NCBI GenBank assembly: GCA_017889625.1
Contig: JAGGAD010000008.1
Span: 1-55,483 of the forward strand
Length of the DNA stretch: 55,483 nt
Origin: Bacillota bacterium
GTDB taxonomy: Bacteria > Bacillota > Negativicutes > Sporomusales > CTSoil-080
Reading direction: 5' to 3'
In this document: one piece after another, positions 8,710 to 17,009 of the stretch
Layout: each line of letters opens with the position of its first letter
Position numbering within the stretch: the stretch's first letter is position 1
The notes under the pieces: generated by a model
What the model saw: only the letters and a program-made list of their open reading frames with translations
Told to the model about the DNA's origin: nothing
The model's database searches: none
Position numbers and translations under genes: made by a program

Positions 8710-8837
8710 GTAGTGTACTAGGAAAATATCAGGAAATTTATGCGATTTTACCACCGCTATTATAACACAGAAATCAATAGTTGGTACACTAATTTGCTAG
8801 CACTCTGTTTTTTGGTTATACGTTAACAGCGTAATAG

Positions 8838-9293
8838 CTAAATAAGTAAGGCGCTCCTCTCTTTATACCGGGTGATTAAAAACTCCGAATGAACGTTAAT
8901 AATACCGTTAATAGCCTGCAGTTTGTGGATATAGCGCTCCGCATGCGCTTGATCGTCTAGCAAAGCGTGAACATGTAAGTGCGGGCGACCGCTCATTTGA
9001 TACACGTTGGTAATTTCATCTGCTTCGAGAAGTTCGTTGGCAACTGCGTCCAGCTTAGACCACTCAACTTCGATATCAAAATATATTGATAGTAGCTTTC
9101 CGGCTTTCAAGGGGTTTATCACTACGGTAAATCGCTCAATAATGCCTCGGGCTACTAATTGATGAATCCTTTCACGGACTGCCGCACGGGTTAGATTAAC
9201 CAAACGTCCCAGATCGGCATTACTCAAACGGCCATTCTCAGATAAGTATTTCAATATTTTGGTGTCAACTTCATCGACGTTCTTTAACTGCAT
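8838..9293 (-). CDS. Lrp/AsnC family transcriptional regulator
   Basis: This 151-residue protein has an N-terminal winged helix-turn-helix (DTKILKYLSENGRLSNADLGRLVNLT with the recognition helix TRAAVRERIHQL) and a C-terminal RAM ligand-binding domain with GRPHLHVHALL. Lrp/AsnC proteins form octamers or dimers that sense amino acids and control metabolism or transport. It is divergent from the TauE/SafE-DUF1634 pair, with a 179-base AT-rich gap, so it probably regulates that pair. The start ATG has AGGAGACC upstream. Its length is normal for the family. Confidence 0.93.
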   Translation of the reverse strand: MQLKNVDEVDTKILKYLSENGRLSNADLGRLVNLTRAAVRERIHQLVARGIIERFTVVINPLKAGKLLSIYFDIEVEWSKLDAVANELLEADEITNVYQMSGRPHLHVHALLDDQAHAERYIHKLQAINGIINVHSEFLITRYKERSALLI

Positions 9294-9472
9294 GCCTAAA
9301 GGTCTCCTTTTATCACATTTATCTATCCATTGTAAAAAAAGATAATTTAATATTGATTCATTGTATATTTTATTTTATACTTATGGTATTGGATTTTCAA
9401 TATATTAATGTAATCGAAATATAATAATTGGCTCAAGAATATTCCAATCAGCCATATTTTGAGGTGTAACAT

Positions 9473-10312
9473 ATGACAATTCTTGCAATTAAAATTCTAC
9501 TTATTTCCATTTTCGCCGGCGGACTTGGTTCCATTCTGGGGCTTGGTGGAGGAATCATTGTCACCCCGGCGCTAACCTTGTTGTTTGGAATTGATATTCA
9601 ACATGCTATCGGTGCCAGTTTGATTTCGGTTATCGCCACTTCCAGTGGTGCGGCTATTGCCTATCTTCGCGACCGCATAACCAATATTCGCGTTGGTATG
9701 TTTTTAGAAATTGCTACTACGGTTGGTGCAATTACCGGAGCAATTATTAGCGGACTTATCCCACCTAGTTTATTATACATAATTTTTGGGGTGCTTTTAC
9801 TTTATTCTGCCCTTGCTATGATCAAAAAAGTAAAGCAGGAGGTACCGGGAGAAGTAGTTGCGCACAAACTTGCCCAGGTATTAAAACTACAAGGAAGCTA
9901 TTATGACAAAACCTTGCAAAAGCAAATTCCTTATAATGTCAGTAATGTATATGGCGGTTTCGGTGTCATGTATGGAGCCGGCGTAATCTCCGGACTTTTG
10001 GGAATTGGCAGTGGCAGTTTTAAGGTTATGGCGATGGATGTCTTTATGAAACTTCCTTTAAAAGTTTCCAGTGCAACCAGCAACTTTATGATGGGCGTTA
10101 CTGGTGCTGCAAGCGCAGGTATTTACTTGTTTCGCGGTGACATCCATCCTGCTACGGCAGCTCCAGTGGCTCTTGGCGTATTGATTGGCTCCACAATCGG
10201 CGCGCGAATTATGCAGCGGTTAAAGAGTAAAACAATCCGCAAATTATTTATTCCGGTATTGATTTATGTAGCATTAGAAATGATAGTTCAAGGCTTAGGG
10301 GTGAAATTTTAA
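9473..10312 (+). CDS. TauE/SafE family sulfite/anion exporter
   Basis: This 279-residue membrane protein has two homologous halves, each starting with a Gly-rich helix (GGLGSILGLGGGIIVTP near 17-33; GLLGIGSGSFKV in the second half), the hallmark of TauE/SafE permeases. Family members move sulfite, sulfoacetate or similar anions. It starts with ATG after AGGTGTAAC and overlaps DUF1634 by one base (TAATG), so the two are translationally coupled. The divergent Lrp regulator suggests control by an amino acid or related metabolite. Confidence 0.9.
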   Translation: MTILAIKILLISIFAGGLGSILGLGGGIIVTPALTLLFGIDIQHAIGASLISVIATSSGAAIAYLRDRITNIRVGMFLEIATTVGAITGAIISGLIPPSLLYIIFGVLLLYSALAMIKKVKQEVPGEVVAHKLAQVLKLQGSYYDKTLQKQIPYNVSNVYGGFGVMYGAGVISGLLGIGSGSFKVMAMDVFMKLPLKVSSATSNFMMGVTGAASAGIYLFRGDIHPATAAPVALGVLIGSTIGARIMQRLKSKTIRKLFIPVLIYVALEMIVQGLGVKF

Positions 10313-10680
10313 TGCAAATGGAATGTAAAAAGGACAACGATCTTTATGATATTGAAACTTTTGTGGGCCGTTCCCTTCAGCTTGGGGTTGTGATAAGCGC
10401 TACCGTTATTGTCGTCGGGATGATCCTTTTTATTGCCAGCGGTGAAGGCGGATTTCCTGGGGACACCTATCCCACGAGTTTCTCCACGATTTGGCAAGGT
10501 GTTCTTGCTTTAAAGCCCTACGCTATTATCTTATTAGGATTAATTCTCCTTATATGTACACCAATTTTTCGCGTAGGCATATCTATCCTAGTTTTCTTTA
10601 AGGAAAAAGATTGGTTGTATGTAGGTATCTCTTTCATAGTTTTTATAATTTTAATTAGCAGCTTTATTTTTGGCAAATAA
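10312..10680 (+). CDS. DUF1634 family membrane protein
   Basis: This is a small 122-residue protein with three hydrophobic segments (about 24-42, 65-83 and 99-118), matching DUF1634, a family usually found next to TauE/SafE exporters. It is probably an accessory subunit of the upstream permease. Its ATG overlaps the stop of the permease gene by one base. No catalytic motif is visible. Confidence 0.85.
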   Translation: MQMECKKDNDLYDIETFVGRSLQLGVVISATVIVVGMILFIASGEGGFPGDTYPTSFSTIWQGVLALKPYAIILLGLILLICTPIFRVGISILVFFKEKDWLYVGISFIVFIILISSFIFGK

Positions 10681-10694
10681 CCTGGAATGTGTAT

Positions 10695-10734
10695 AAAAAC
10701 AGCTTTTAAGCCGTAACGCTTAAAAGCTGTTTTT
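10695..10734. terminator. Bidirectional terminator between DUF1634 and LysR genes
   Basis: A perfect 17-bp stem (10695-10711 with 10718-10734) has a 6-base loop. Its A-rich left end and T-rich right end let it stop transcription from both convergent genes. Confidence 0.9.
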
Positions 10735-10737
10735 TAG

Positions 10738-11640
10738 TTACAAAGTTAATGCTGTTACTGTATCGAGTTCCTTTATGAATAACGGAATAGATGGATTATC
10801 GTAATCTTTTCGCCAAGCAACAATGGAGTAAGCCAAATCTCCGTCTCCTTCAAGTTCGATAAATTTTAGATTGGGATTTATATAGGCATTAAAAAAATAA
10901 TGAGGGAGTAATGCCACCCCGACCCCCGCTTCAATCATTAATAGGACAGTTTCGGGATCTCGGTGTTGACTAATGATTTTTGGGGTGAAATGTCCTTTAG
11001 TTATACAAAAATCCAGCATACGCTCGAAAGCGCCGTGATATTCCTGGGCATCAATAGTGACAAACGATTCATGGGCTAAAGACGAGAGATTAATAGCTGA
11101 CTCGTTAGCTAATGAATGTTCACGGTGTAAGACAATACAAATTTGGTCACTGCAGATTGTTTTCCATTCAAAATCAGGTATTTGCTGCAGCTTGTATGAC
11201 TCGGTAAACGCTATATCCAATAAACCAAGTTTTAGGCTGGAATTAATTGTCTCGGTGCTATTTTGTGTAAATGTTAAGTCAATATTTGGGTAGTTATGGC
11301 GAAAATTTCGGATTAGTTCAGGAAGAAACCGTTTTTCATTTGGTCCGAGAAAACCTACTTTTAAACTTCCGACAAAGCCAGAAGCGGCATGCTGTGTTTT
11401 GCGAATGGCTTCTTGGGTAATAGAAACCATAAGTTTTGCTTCGCGCAAAAATACACTTCCAGCCGGTGTGAGTTGAACTGACCGGTTATTGCGAATAAAT
11501 AATTGGACAGCTAATTGTTTTTCTAGCGCCATAATTTGTTGGCTCATAGCAGTTTGGGCAATAAAATGCTCTTTGGCGGCTTTAGTAAAATTAAGATGCT
11601 CAGCAACTGAAATGAAATACTGAATTTGGCGAATATCCAT
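10738..11640 (-). CDS. LysR family transcriptional regulator
   Basis: This 300-residue protein has the N-terminal helix-turn-helix typical of LysR (QIQYFISVAEHLNFTKAAKEHF, then TAMSQQIMALEKQL) and a C-terminal periplasmic-binding-protein-like effector domain. It is divergent from the flavodoxin-domain gene at 11924 and most likely controls it. It is clearly related to the second LysR at 21504-22430 (shared EYFISVAE..LNFTKAA..H.IAQTA.S), so the two may be duplicates serving parallel redox units. The start ATG has AAGGAGTT 5 bases upstream. Confidence 0.93.
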   Translation of the reverse strand: MDIRQIQYFISVAEHLNFTKAAKEHFIAQTAMSQQIMALEKQLAVQLFIRNNRSVQLTPAGSVFLREAKLMVSITQEAIRKTQHAASGFVGSLKVGFLGPNEKRFLPELIRNFRHNYPNIDLTFTQNSTETINSSLKLGLLDIAFTESYKLQQIPDFEWKTICSDQICIVLHREHSLANESAINLSSLAHESFVTIDAQEYHGAFERMLDFCITKGHFTPKIISQHRDPETVLLMIEAGVGVALLPHYFFNAYINPNLKFIELEGDGDLAYSIVAWRKDYDNPSIPLFIKELDTVTALTL

Positions 11641-11797
11641 GATGAACTCCTTAGAAAACCAGCTTTATCTTGTATATTGTTATTATATATCGCTGGCGAA
11701 TTGTTGGCATTAATAAGTTTTTCTTCTCATTCCACTTAATTTATATGTTATACATTGGCTCGTTACTAGAGTATCATACAAATTGTGATTTTTGTAA

Positions 11798-11829
11798 CTA
11801 TGTTTTATCGATTAAAAGATAAAACATAG
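11798..11829. promoter_or_regulatory. 12-bp inverted repeat in the LysR/flavodoxin divergent region
   Basis: CTATGTTTTATC (11798-11809) is repeated inverted at 11818-11829 with an 8-base AT-rich spacer. It lies 95 bases before the flavodoxin gene and about 160 bases before the LysR gene. A LysR operator is a sensible guess, although classic LysR boxes (T-N11-A) are shorter. Confidence 0.5.
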
Positions 11830-11923
11830 AAAACCAACGCTAATGTTTTTTGGCATGGATATGTCAGAAGTTTATAAGAAAAAAAGTGGTGAAATTTAAT
11901 TAAATAAATAATGGAGGGAAATT

Positions 11924-12868
11924 ATGAAAATTTTAGCAGTTACCGCAGGAAGAAAAAATGGAAATGGTGAAATTTTAACCAAGGCAGCATTGATGAGAGC
12001 TGAAGAACTTGGGGCAGAGGTTAAGCTGATTAATCTCCATGATTACAACATTAAACCATGTTCGGGGTGTGAATATTGTACAGTTAAGTTTACGCAAAAA
12101 GGTGAGGCTCCTGAATGCGCATATAAGAATATCGACGATATGGATTTGATTATGCGTGAATGGCTGGAGGCCGATGGAATTATCGTAACGGTTCCTGCCT
12201 ATTCCTTTATGCCGGCTGGGATTTATCGGGTATTTACTGATCGCTTTTTAGCTTATGAGCCAAATTTTCATAAACAAGTAGGTAATTCTGCTTACTTTCG
12301 TCATCGTGTGGGGGGCATTATCGGTAATGGTGGATCTACCCGCAGCTGGATGTCATTGACTTTGGAAAGTATTAACATCACCTTGTTATCACAAGATATT
12401 AAAGTAGTGGATCAAGTTCTGGTAACTCGCGCTCCAAGACCGGGACAAATTCTGCTTGATGAAGCGGCGCTTGTTAGGGCAGCTAAGTTGGGGGAAAACG
12501 TGGTAAAAGGAATTGAAAATTATAATGAAGTAACTTTTCTCGGTGATGAAAAATTAGGTTGGTGTCCGGTATGTCATTCAAATATTTTATCTTTAGGAGA
12601 ACCTCATTGGAACGAAGGCGGCTTTACCATTGAATGTCCGATTTGCCATTGCGGCGGCGATTTAGTCAAAGATGAAACTGGAAAATGGAAGTTTGTTATT
12701 GCTGAAGACGGTTATAGAAAATCGATGTTAGATGGCCGGGGCGCCAAAGATCATTTCTTTGAAATACAAGATACGATGAAAAAATACTTTACTGATATGG
12801 ACATAATTGAAGAAAAACGTAGAAAATACTCGGAATACAAGCCGTCAACAATTGCAAAAAATAAGTAG
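11924..12868 (+). CDS. NAD(P)H-dependent FMN reductase / iron-sulfur flavoprotein-like, with C-terminal Cys-rich domain
   Basis: The N-terminal part (about 1-200) is a flavodoxin-like fold of the FMN-reductase type: AVTAGRKNGNGE phosphate loop, then the compact cysteine motif CSGCEYC as in iron-sulfur flavoproteins. The C-terminal part has two CPxC pairs (CPVCHSN and CPICHCGG), probably a zinc ribbon or rubredoxin-like metal site, ending in a charged helix. At 314 residues it is longer than plain FMN reductases. It likely transfers electrons from reduced cofactors to an unknown acceptor. It has a perfect GGAGGG site, is divergent from a LysR regulator and is followed by a terminator. Confidence 0.82.
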   Translation: MKILAVTAGRKNGNGEILTKAALMRAEELGAEVKLINLHDYNIKPCSGCEYCTVKFTQKGEAPECAYKNIDDMDLIMREWLEADGIIVTVPAYSFMPAGIYRVFTDRFLAYEPNFHKQVGNSAYFRHRVGGIIGNGGSTRSWMSLTLESINITLLSQDIKVVDQVLVTRAPRPGQILLDEAALVRAAKLGENVVKGIENYNEVTFLGDEKLGWCPVCHSNILSLGEPHWNEGGFTIECPICHCGGDLVKDETGKWKFVIAEDGYRKSMLDGRGAKDHFFEIQDTMKKYFTDMDIIEEKRRKYSEYKPSTIAKNK

Positions 12869-12892
12869 GCATAAAGCAACTTAGATAATAAC

Positions 12893-12920
12893 AAAAAACC
12901 GCTATTAGAGCGGTTTTTTT
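12893..12920 (+). terminator. Terminator after the flavodoxin-domain gene
   Basis: AACCGCT pairs with AGCGGTT around a 5-base loop, flanked by an A run and followed by seven T. Confidence 0.88.
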
Positions 12921-13003
12921 CATTGTAAGCTCCCTCCTTGTCTACCGTACTTTTCCTTAGAAAAAGTTCACAATTATTTTTAATAAGAAAATCTTTACAA
13001 TGT

Positions 13004-13044
13004 TATATAACGTTGTTATACTAAAAATATAACAACGTTATATA
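13004..13044. promoter_or_regulatory. Perfect 17-bp inverted repeat, probable TetR operator
   Basis: Bases 13004-13020 and 13028-13044 are exact inverted copies with a 7-base spacer. Each arm is itself a near-palindrome, ATAAC-GTT-GTTAT, so the site looks like two side-by-side operators. It lies 56 bases before the reductase gene whose operon ends in a TetR regulator, which makes autoregulation by that TetR the obvious reading. Confidence 0.75.
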
Positions 13045-13099
13045 GAGTGTAAGCTGACTTTTTTACCCGGCGATTTGTTAAAAACAGAGGAGGTTTATT

Positions 13100-14482
13100 A
13101 TGAAGATTGTTGTTCTCAACGGGAGTCCTAAGGGCGAGACTAGCGTCACGATGCAGTATGTTGCTTTCATTCAAAAAAAATTTCCCCAGCATGAATTAAA
13201 AATAGTCAACATAGTTCCGCAAATTCGTCAGCTAGCAAGTGGTGGGCAGGCCTTCGATGAAGTAATTGAAACGATAAAAAGCGCTGACGGTATCCTGTGG
13301 GCTTTTCCTTTGTATGTGTTTTTGGTTCATTCTAACTATAAGCGATTCATCGAGCTGATATTCGAGCGTGAGGCAAAAGCTGCATTCCAAGGTAAGCATA
13401 CCGCGCTGCTGACAACGTCAATTCACTTTTATGATCATACAGCTCACAATTATATGCATGGTATTTGCGATGATCTGGATATGAAGGTTTATGCTTCTTA
13501 TTCAGCTGAAATGCGTGATTTATTTAAAGAAAAAGAAAGAGAAAATTTGCTTCAATTTTTTAATGGCTTCTTTGATGCAATCGATAGGGATGCCTCCGCA
13601 AGTAAGCTGTATTTGCCGCTTATAGTAAATGGTTCAGAATATACTCCAGGAACGGCTCAAGTAGCTTTTGATACCGAAGGTCAAAAAGTAGTGCTTGTAA
13701 CAGATGCTGAGGAGCAGCATACGAATTTAAATAAGATGATTGAAAAATTTGTTTCACATTTCGATGTGAATGTAGAAATAGTCAATTTGCACAACATTGA
13801 TATTAAAGGCGGCTGTCTCGGCTGCATTCGCTGTGGGTATGATAATACTTGCATATATAGTGGAAAAGATGGATTTATTGATTTTTATAATAGTAAATTA
13901 AGAAGTGCTGACATCTTAGTTTTTGCGGGGGCGATTCGTGATCGATATCTATCTTCATTATGGAAGACGTTTTTCGACCGGGGATTTTTCAATACTCACA
14001 TACCTGCCCTAGCAGGAAAGCAAATGGCCTTTTTGATTAGCGGCCCCTTGGGGCAACTGCCTAATCTCAGACAGATTTTTGAAGCTTATACGGAATGGCA
14101 GCGGACTAATCTGGTGGGGATAGTGACGGATGAGGCTGGTGATTCTAAGGCGTTGGATCAAGCGCTACAAGAATTGGCTAGGCGAAGTATAGCATATGGA
14201 AAGAGTAACTATATTAAACCGGCTACTTTCCTAGGCGTGGGCGGCGTTAAGATTTTTCGGGATGAAATATGGGGACATCTACGGTTTCCATTTGTGGCGG
14301 ATCATAAATTTTATAAGAGCAATGGAGTATATGACTTTCCGCAGAATAATTATGGTAAGAGGCTACGTAATTTTTTAGTTGGTTGGGTAATTAAATTACC
14401 AGTAGTCCGGAAAAAGGTTTATAGCAATTTAATGATAACTAAAATGATTGAGCCTTATAAAAAATTACTTAGTAAGCTATGA
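13100..14482 (+). CDS. Two-domain flavodoxin-fold NAD(P)H oxidoreductase
   Basis: This 460-residue protein contains two flavodoxin-like modules. The first (about 1-180) begins with the FMN-binding loop VVLNGSPKGETS. The second (about 198-370) repeats the fold (VVLVTDAEEQHTNLNK) and carries the iron-sulfur-flavoprotein-type motif CLGCIRCGYDNTC. The rest is a basic C-terminal region. Such proteins reduce quinones, azo or nitro compounds or metals using flavin. A fused pair is less common than a single domain. The TetR gene starts 20 bases downstream, forming an operon behind a palindromic operator. Confidence 0.82.
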   Translation: MKIVVLNGSPKGETSVTMQYVAFIQKKFPQHELKIVNIVPQIRQLASGGQAFDEVIETIKSADGILWAFPLYVFLVHSNYKRFIELIFEREAKAAFQGKHTALLTTSIHFYDHTAHNYMHGICDDLDMKVYASYSAEMRDLFKEKERENLLQFFNGFFDAIDRDASASKLYLPLIVNGSEYTPGTAQVAFDTEGQKVVLVTDAEEQHTNLNKMIEKFVSHFDVNVEIVNLHNIDIKGGCLGCIRCGYDNTCIYSGKDGFIDFYNSKLRSADILVFAGAIRDRYLSSLWKTFFDRGFFNTHIPALAGKQMAFLISGPLGQLPNLRQIFEAYTEWQRTNLVGIVTDEAGDSKALDQALQELARRSIAYGKSNYIKPATFLGVGGVKIFRDEIWGHLRFPFVADHKFYKSNGVYDFPQNNYGKRLRNFLVGWVIKLPVVRKKVYSNLMITKMIEPYKKLLSKL

Positions 14483-14501
14483 GGATTCTGATGGAGGAAT
14501 T

Positions 14502-15131
14502 ATGACAGATAACATTGAGCAAACAAATACGCGGGCAGTGATTCTGGAACAAGCCCGCCAGCTTTTTTTGTCATTGGGGTATAATAAAACAACAATGCGG
14601 ATGATTGCAGATGCTGCGGGAATTTCGACTGGGCCCTTGTATTTTTACTTTAATAGTAAAGCAGAGGTGTTTTTTTATATTTGTAGTGAGGCTTTTGATC
14701 GTCTAATTGATGATTTTCGCCAAGCTGCTGAAAATGATGGTCATGCAGGAGTACGCCTGCGCGATATTTATTACGCCTATAAATCTTTTTATTATCGAGA
14801 ACCGCAGCTCTTTGAAATTATGCATTTAGCAACTAATCCGATGAATGGCATTGGTCTTCCGCAACCATTAGAAGAGACGCTAAACCGGAAATCTGAAGAT
14901 ATGGTTAAAGTTATGGAGAAGGTAATTCAAGAGGGAATTTCCCGTCAGGAAATACGGCCTGTTGACCCGTGTCGATTGGCATTATATCTATACTCTGTTG
15001 CAGAAGGCGTTTTTCTCTCTAACAGCAGAGGGATTTTACAGCAGTGCGATATTAGTCTTGACGAAATGATTGATACGGCAATTGATTTAGTCGGATTAGG
15101 AATGATTGGTCTTCGAGAAAATATCTGTTAA
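14502..15131 (+). CDS. TetR/AcrR family transcriptional regulator
   Basis: This 209-residue protein has a TetR-type helix-turn-helix at the N-terminus (ILEQARQLFLSLGYNKTTMRMIADAAGIS, then GPLYFYFNSKAEVFF) and a helical ligand-binding C-terminal domain. ATG 14502 is chosen since GGAGGAAT lies immediately upstream; the open frame before it overlaps the reductase end. It probably represses its own operon via the 13004-13044 repeat and perhaps the next gene via a related site near 15216. Confidence 0.93.
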   Translation: MTDNIEQTNTRAVILEQARQLFLSLGYNKTTMRMIADAAGISTGPLYFYFNSKAEVFFYICSEAFDRLIDDFRQAAENDGHAGVRLRDIYYAYKSFYYREPQLFEIMHLATNPMNGIGLPQPLEETLNRKSEDMVKVMEKVIQEGISRQEIRPVDPCRLALYLYSVAEGVFLSNSRGILQQCDISLDEMIDTAIDLVGLGMIGLRENIC

Positions 15132-15215
15132 TGATTTTAAGACAAAGTCTTTGTTTATGTAATGGCGAATGTTGAAACTTATGTTTGCAGATACTAATTT
15201 TAGATTTACCGATTT

Positions 15216-15229
15216 ATATCAAACGTTAT
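15216..15229. promoter_or_regulatory. Possible second TetR-type operator
   Basis: Read on the minus strand, this is ATAACGTTTGATAT. It shares its first eight bases with the arm of the 13004-13044 repeat and keeps rough dyad symmetry. It lies just upstream of the ribosome binding site (AGGAG) of the GltB-like gene, so binding here would block that gene. The match is imperfect. Confidence 0.35.
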
Positions 15230-15242
15230 AACAGGAGCTAGT

Positions 15243-16769
15243 ATGCAAATCATTATAACCAATCCGGCATGGGGGCTTGTGACGGTAATTTGTGTGTTTG
15301 TTATTTTGATAATTTTAATACTTTTAATTAAGCCTATTTTAAGGTATAGCATTAAAAAAATAACTAATCATGCGTTAGAGATATTATTGACTGATAAGTA
15401 TACGCAGAACCTGGCGGAGTTTTTGCCTTCGCTGAAGCGGTTTTCGGTTTTAAATGCAATAGAATTAAGTCTGCGTACAGAAGAAGGACAGGTAATTACA
15501 AGGCCGTTAGGTTCGCCAAAACATTTTCTCGGTTATGAAAATTTGATGTTTTCGCCCACGCAAATGACTAAACTGCCCTTAACTGAAGGTACTCCGGTAA
15601 ATATGAGCGTAACCATCGGGCCAACGGCGGAAAAGCCTCTTACAATAAGTATGCCCTTAATGATTAGCGCCATGGGTTATGGTTTGGCTCTTAGTGAAGA
15701 AGCTAAGCGAGCTCTGGCAAGAGCTGCAAAAAAACTTCAAACAGTAACTAATTCTGGTGAAGGACCGTATTTGCCGGAAGAACGGGAAGAAGCCGATAAA
15801 TATGTTTTGCAGATTTGTCGCTGGTCGTGGGGAGAAAGAACGAATGAGCAGATAGCAGCTGCGGATATGTTAGAAGTTCAGATGGGCCAGGGGGCAGACA
15901 TAGGAACCGCCAGGATTAAAGCGAAAGAACTTCAAGGTAGAGCGCAGGAACTTGCCGGAATAATTCCTGGTCAGTCGCCGGCATCTTTACCTGCACCGCC
16001 GGGAGTTCAAAAACCTGAGGATTGGCCTGCGTTTATGAAAGATCTTCGTAAAAAAGCAAACGGTATTCCGATAGCTTTAAAATTGATGGCAACTGATCAT
16101 TTGGAGGAAGATCTATCGATAGCGGTAGATTTGGGGGTTGATGTTGTTGTTATTGATGGGGCTGGTGGAGGCTCTCATGCATCTACGCCAATTAAGCAGG
16201 ATGATTTCGGGATTCCGAGTTTATATGCTTTAATTAGGGCTAAACGATTTTTAGCTAATAGACCGATTAGTCTAATCATTGCGGGGGGGCATTTTACGCC
16301 GGGCCAGTGTCTGAAAGCATTGGCGCTAGGGGCGGATGCCATTTATCTTGGAACTTTGCCGCTCTTTGCCTTGGCGCATAATCAGTCGGCAAAAGTCACG
16401 CCGTGGGAACCGCTTACAACTCTTGTATATTATGATTCTCCAACTAAAACGCAGCTTAACATCGAGCAGGCTGCTGACAACGTGGTGAAACTGTTTACCT
16501 CGATGGTATTAGAAATGCAGGAAGCTATGCTTGCATTGGGAAAGACCACTTTGAAACAGCTTACGCCTGAAGATCTGGTTGCATTGGATACAGAAACATC
16601 ATGTATTACGGGCGTAAAGCTAGCGTTTGGGAAGCGGCAGATATCTGAAAAACCTGAAAACCGTATTAGTGATAAAGTGGTTTCGGACTTTATTATTGAC
16701 AAACAGCCAATGAATTTTAAAGCTATGCGGCTAAAAAAAACTAAAAAGTTGATTGTAAAAAAACTATAG
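15243..16769 (+). CDS. FMN-binding glutamate synthase-like protein (GltB central/FMN domain)
   Basis: This 508-residue protein has an N-terminal membrane helix (about 11-29), followed by the glutamate-synthase FMN barrel. Recognisable parts are PLMISAMGYGLALSEEAK, TNSGEGPYLPEE, QMGQGADIGTARIKAKE, VVVIDGAGGGSHASTP and IIAGGHFTPGQCLKALALGADAIYLGT. It lacks the glutaminase domain of true GltB, and the 3Fe-4S cysteines are not obvious. It belongs to the standalone, often membrane-tethered relatives, whose reaction is not settled. It lies behind the TetR-reductase operon and may share its regulator. Confidence 0.82.
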   Translation: MQIIITNPAWGLVTVICVFVILIILILLIKPILRYSIKKITNHALEILLTDKYTQNLAEFLPSLKRFSVLNAIELSLRTEEGQVITRPLGSPKHFLGYENLMFSPTQMTKLPLTEGTPVNMSVTIGPTAEKPLTISMPLMISAMGYGLALSEEAKRALARAAKKLQTVTNSGEGPYLPEEREEADKYVLQICRWSWGERTNEQIAAADMLEVQMGQGADIGTARIKAKELQGRAQELAGIIPGQSPASLPAPPGVQKPEDWPAFMKDLRKKANGIPIALKLMATDHLEEDLSIAVDLGVDVVVIDGAGGGSHASTPIKQDDFGIPSLYALIRAKRFLANRPISLIIAGGHFTPGQCLKALALGADAIYLGTLPLFALAHNQSAKVTPWEPLTTLVYYDSPTKTQLNIEQAADNVVKLFTSMVLEMQEAMLALGKTTLKQLTPEDLVALDTETSCITGVKLAFGKRQISEKPENRISDKVVSDFIIDKQPMNFKAMRLKKTKKLIVKKL

Positions 16770-16777
16770 GAAATACG

Positions 16778-16823
16778 ACAGCTATGAGTAAGATGGTTTT
16801 ATTCTTACTCATAGCTGTTTTTT
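16778..16823 (+). terminator. Terminator after the GltB-like gene
   Basis: A perfect 16-bp stem (16778-16793 with 16803-16818) runs into six T. A diverged copy of this element is found at 22721-22768. Confidence 0.92.
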
Positions 16824-17009
16824 ATATTTCAGTTAATAAGTTAAGGCAGGTATAATAAAAATTAGATTATTGCAAATGTTATTATTTTATTGCAATTTTC
16901 GTTTTAAGCCAATAAAAATTGGTTTTTATTCAGAAAATATGTTTGATATTTCGTTAAGGTTTGGCAGTTTAAAAATCAATTGAGGCTTATTGATAAAATG
17001 GAGGTTTTT

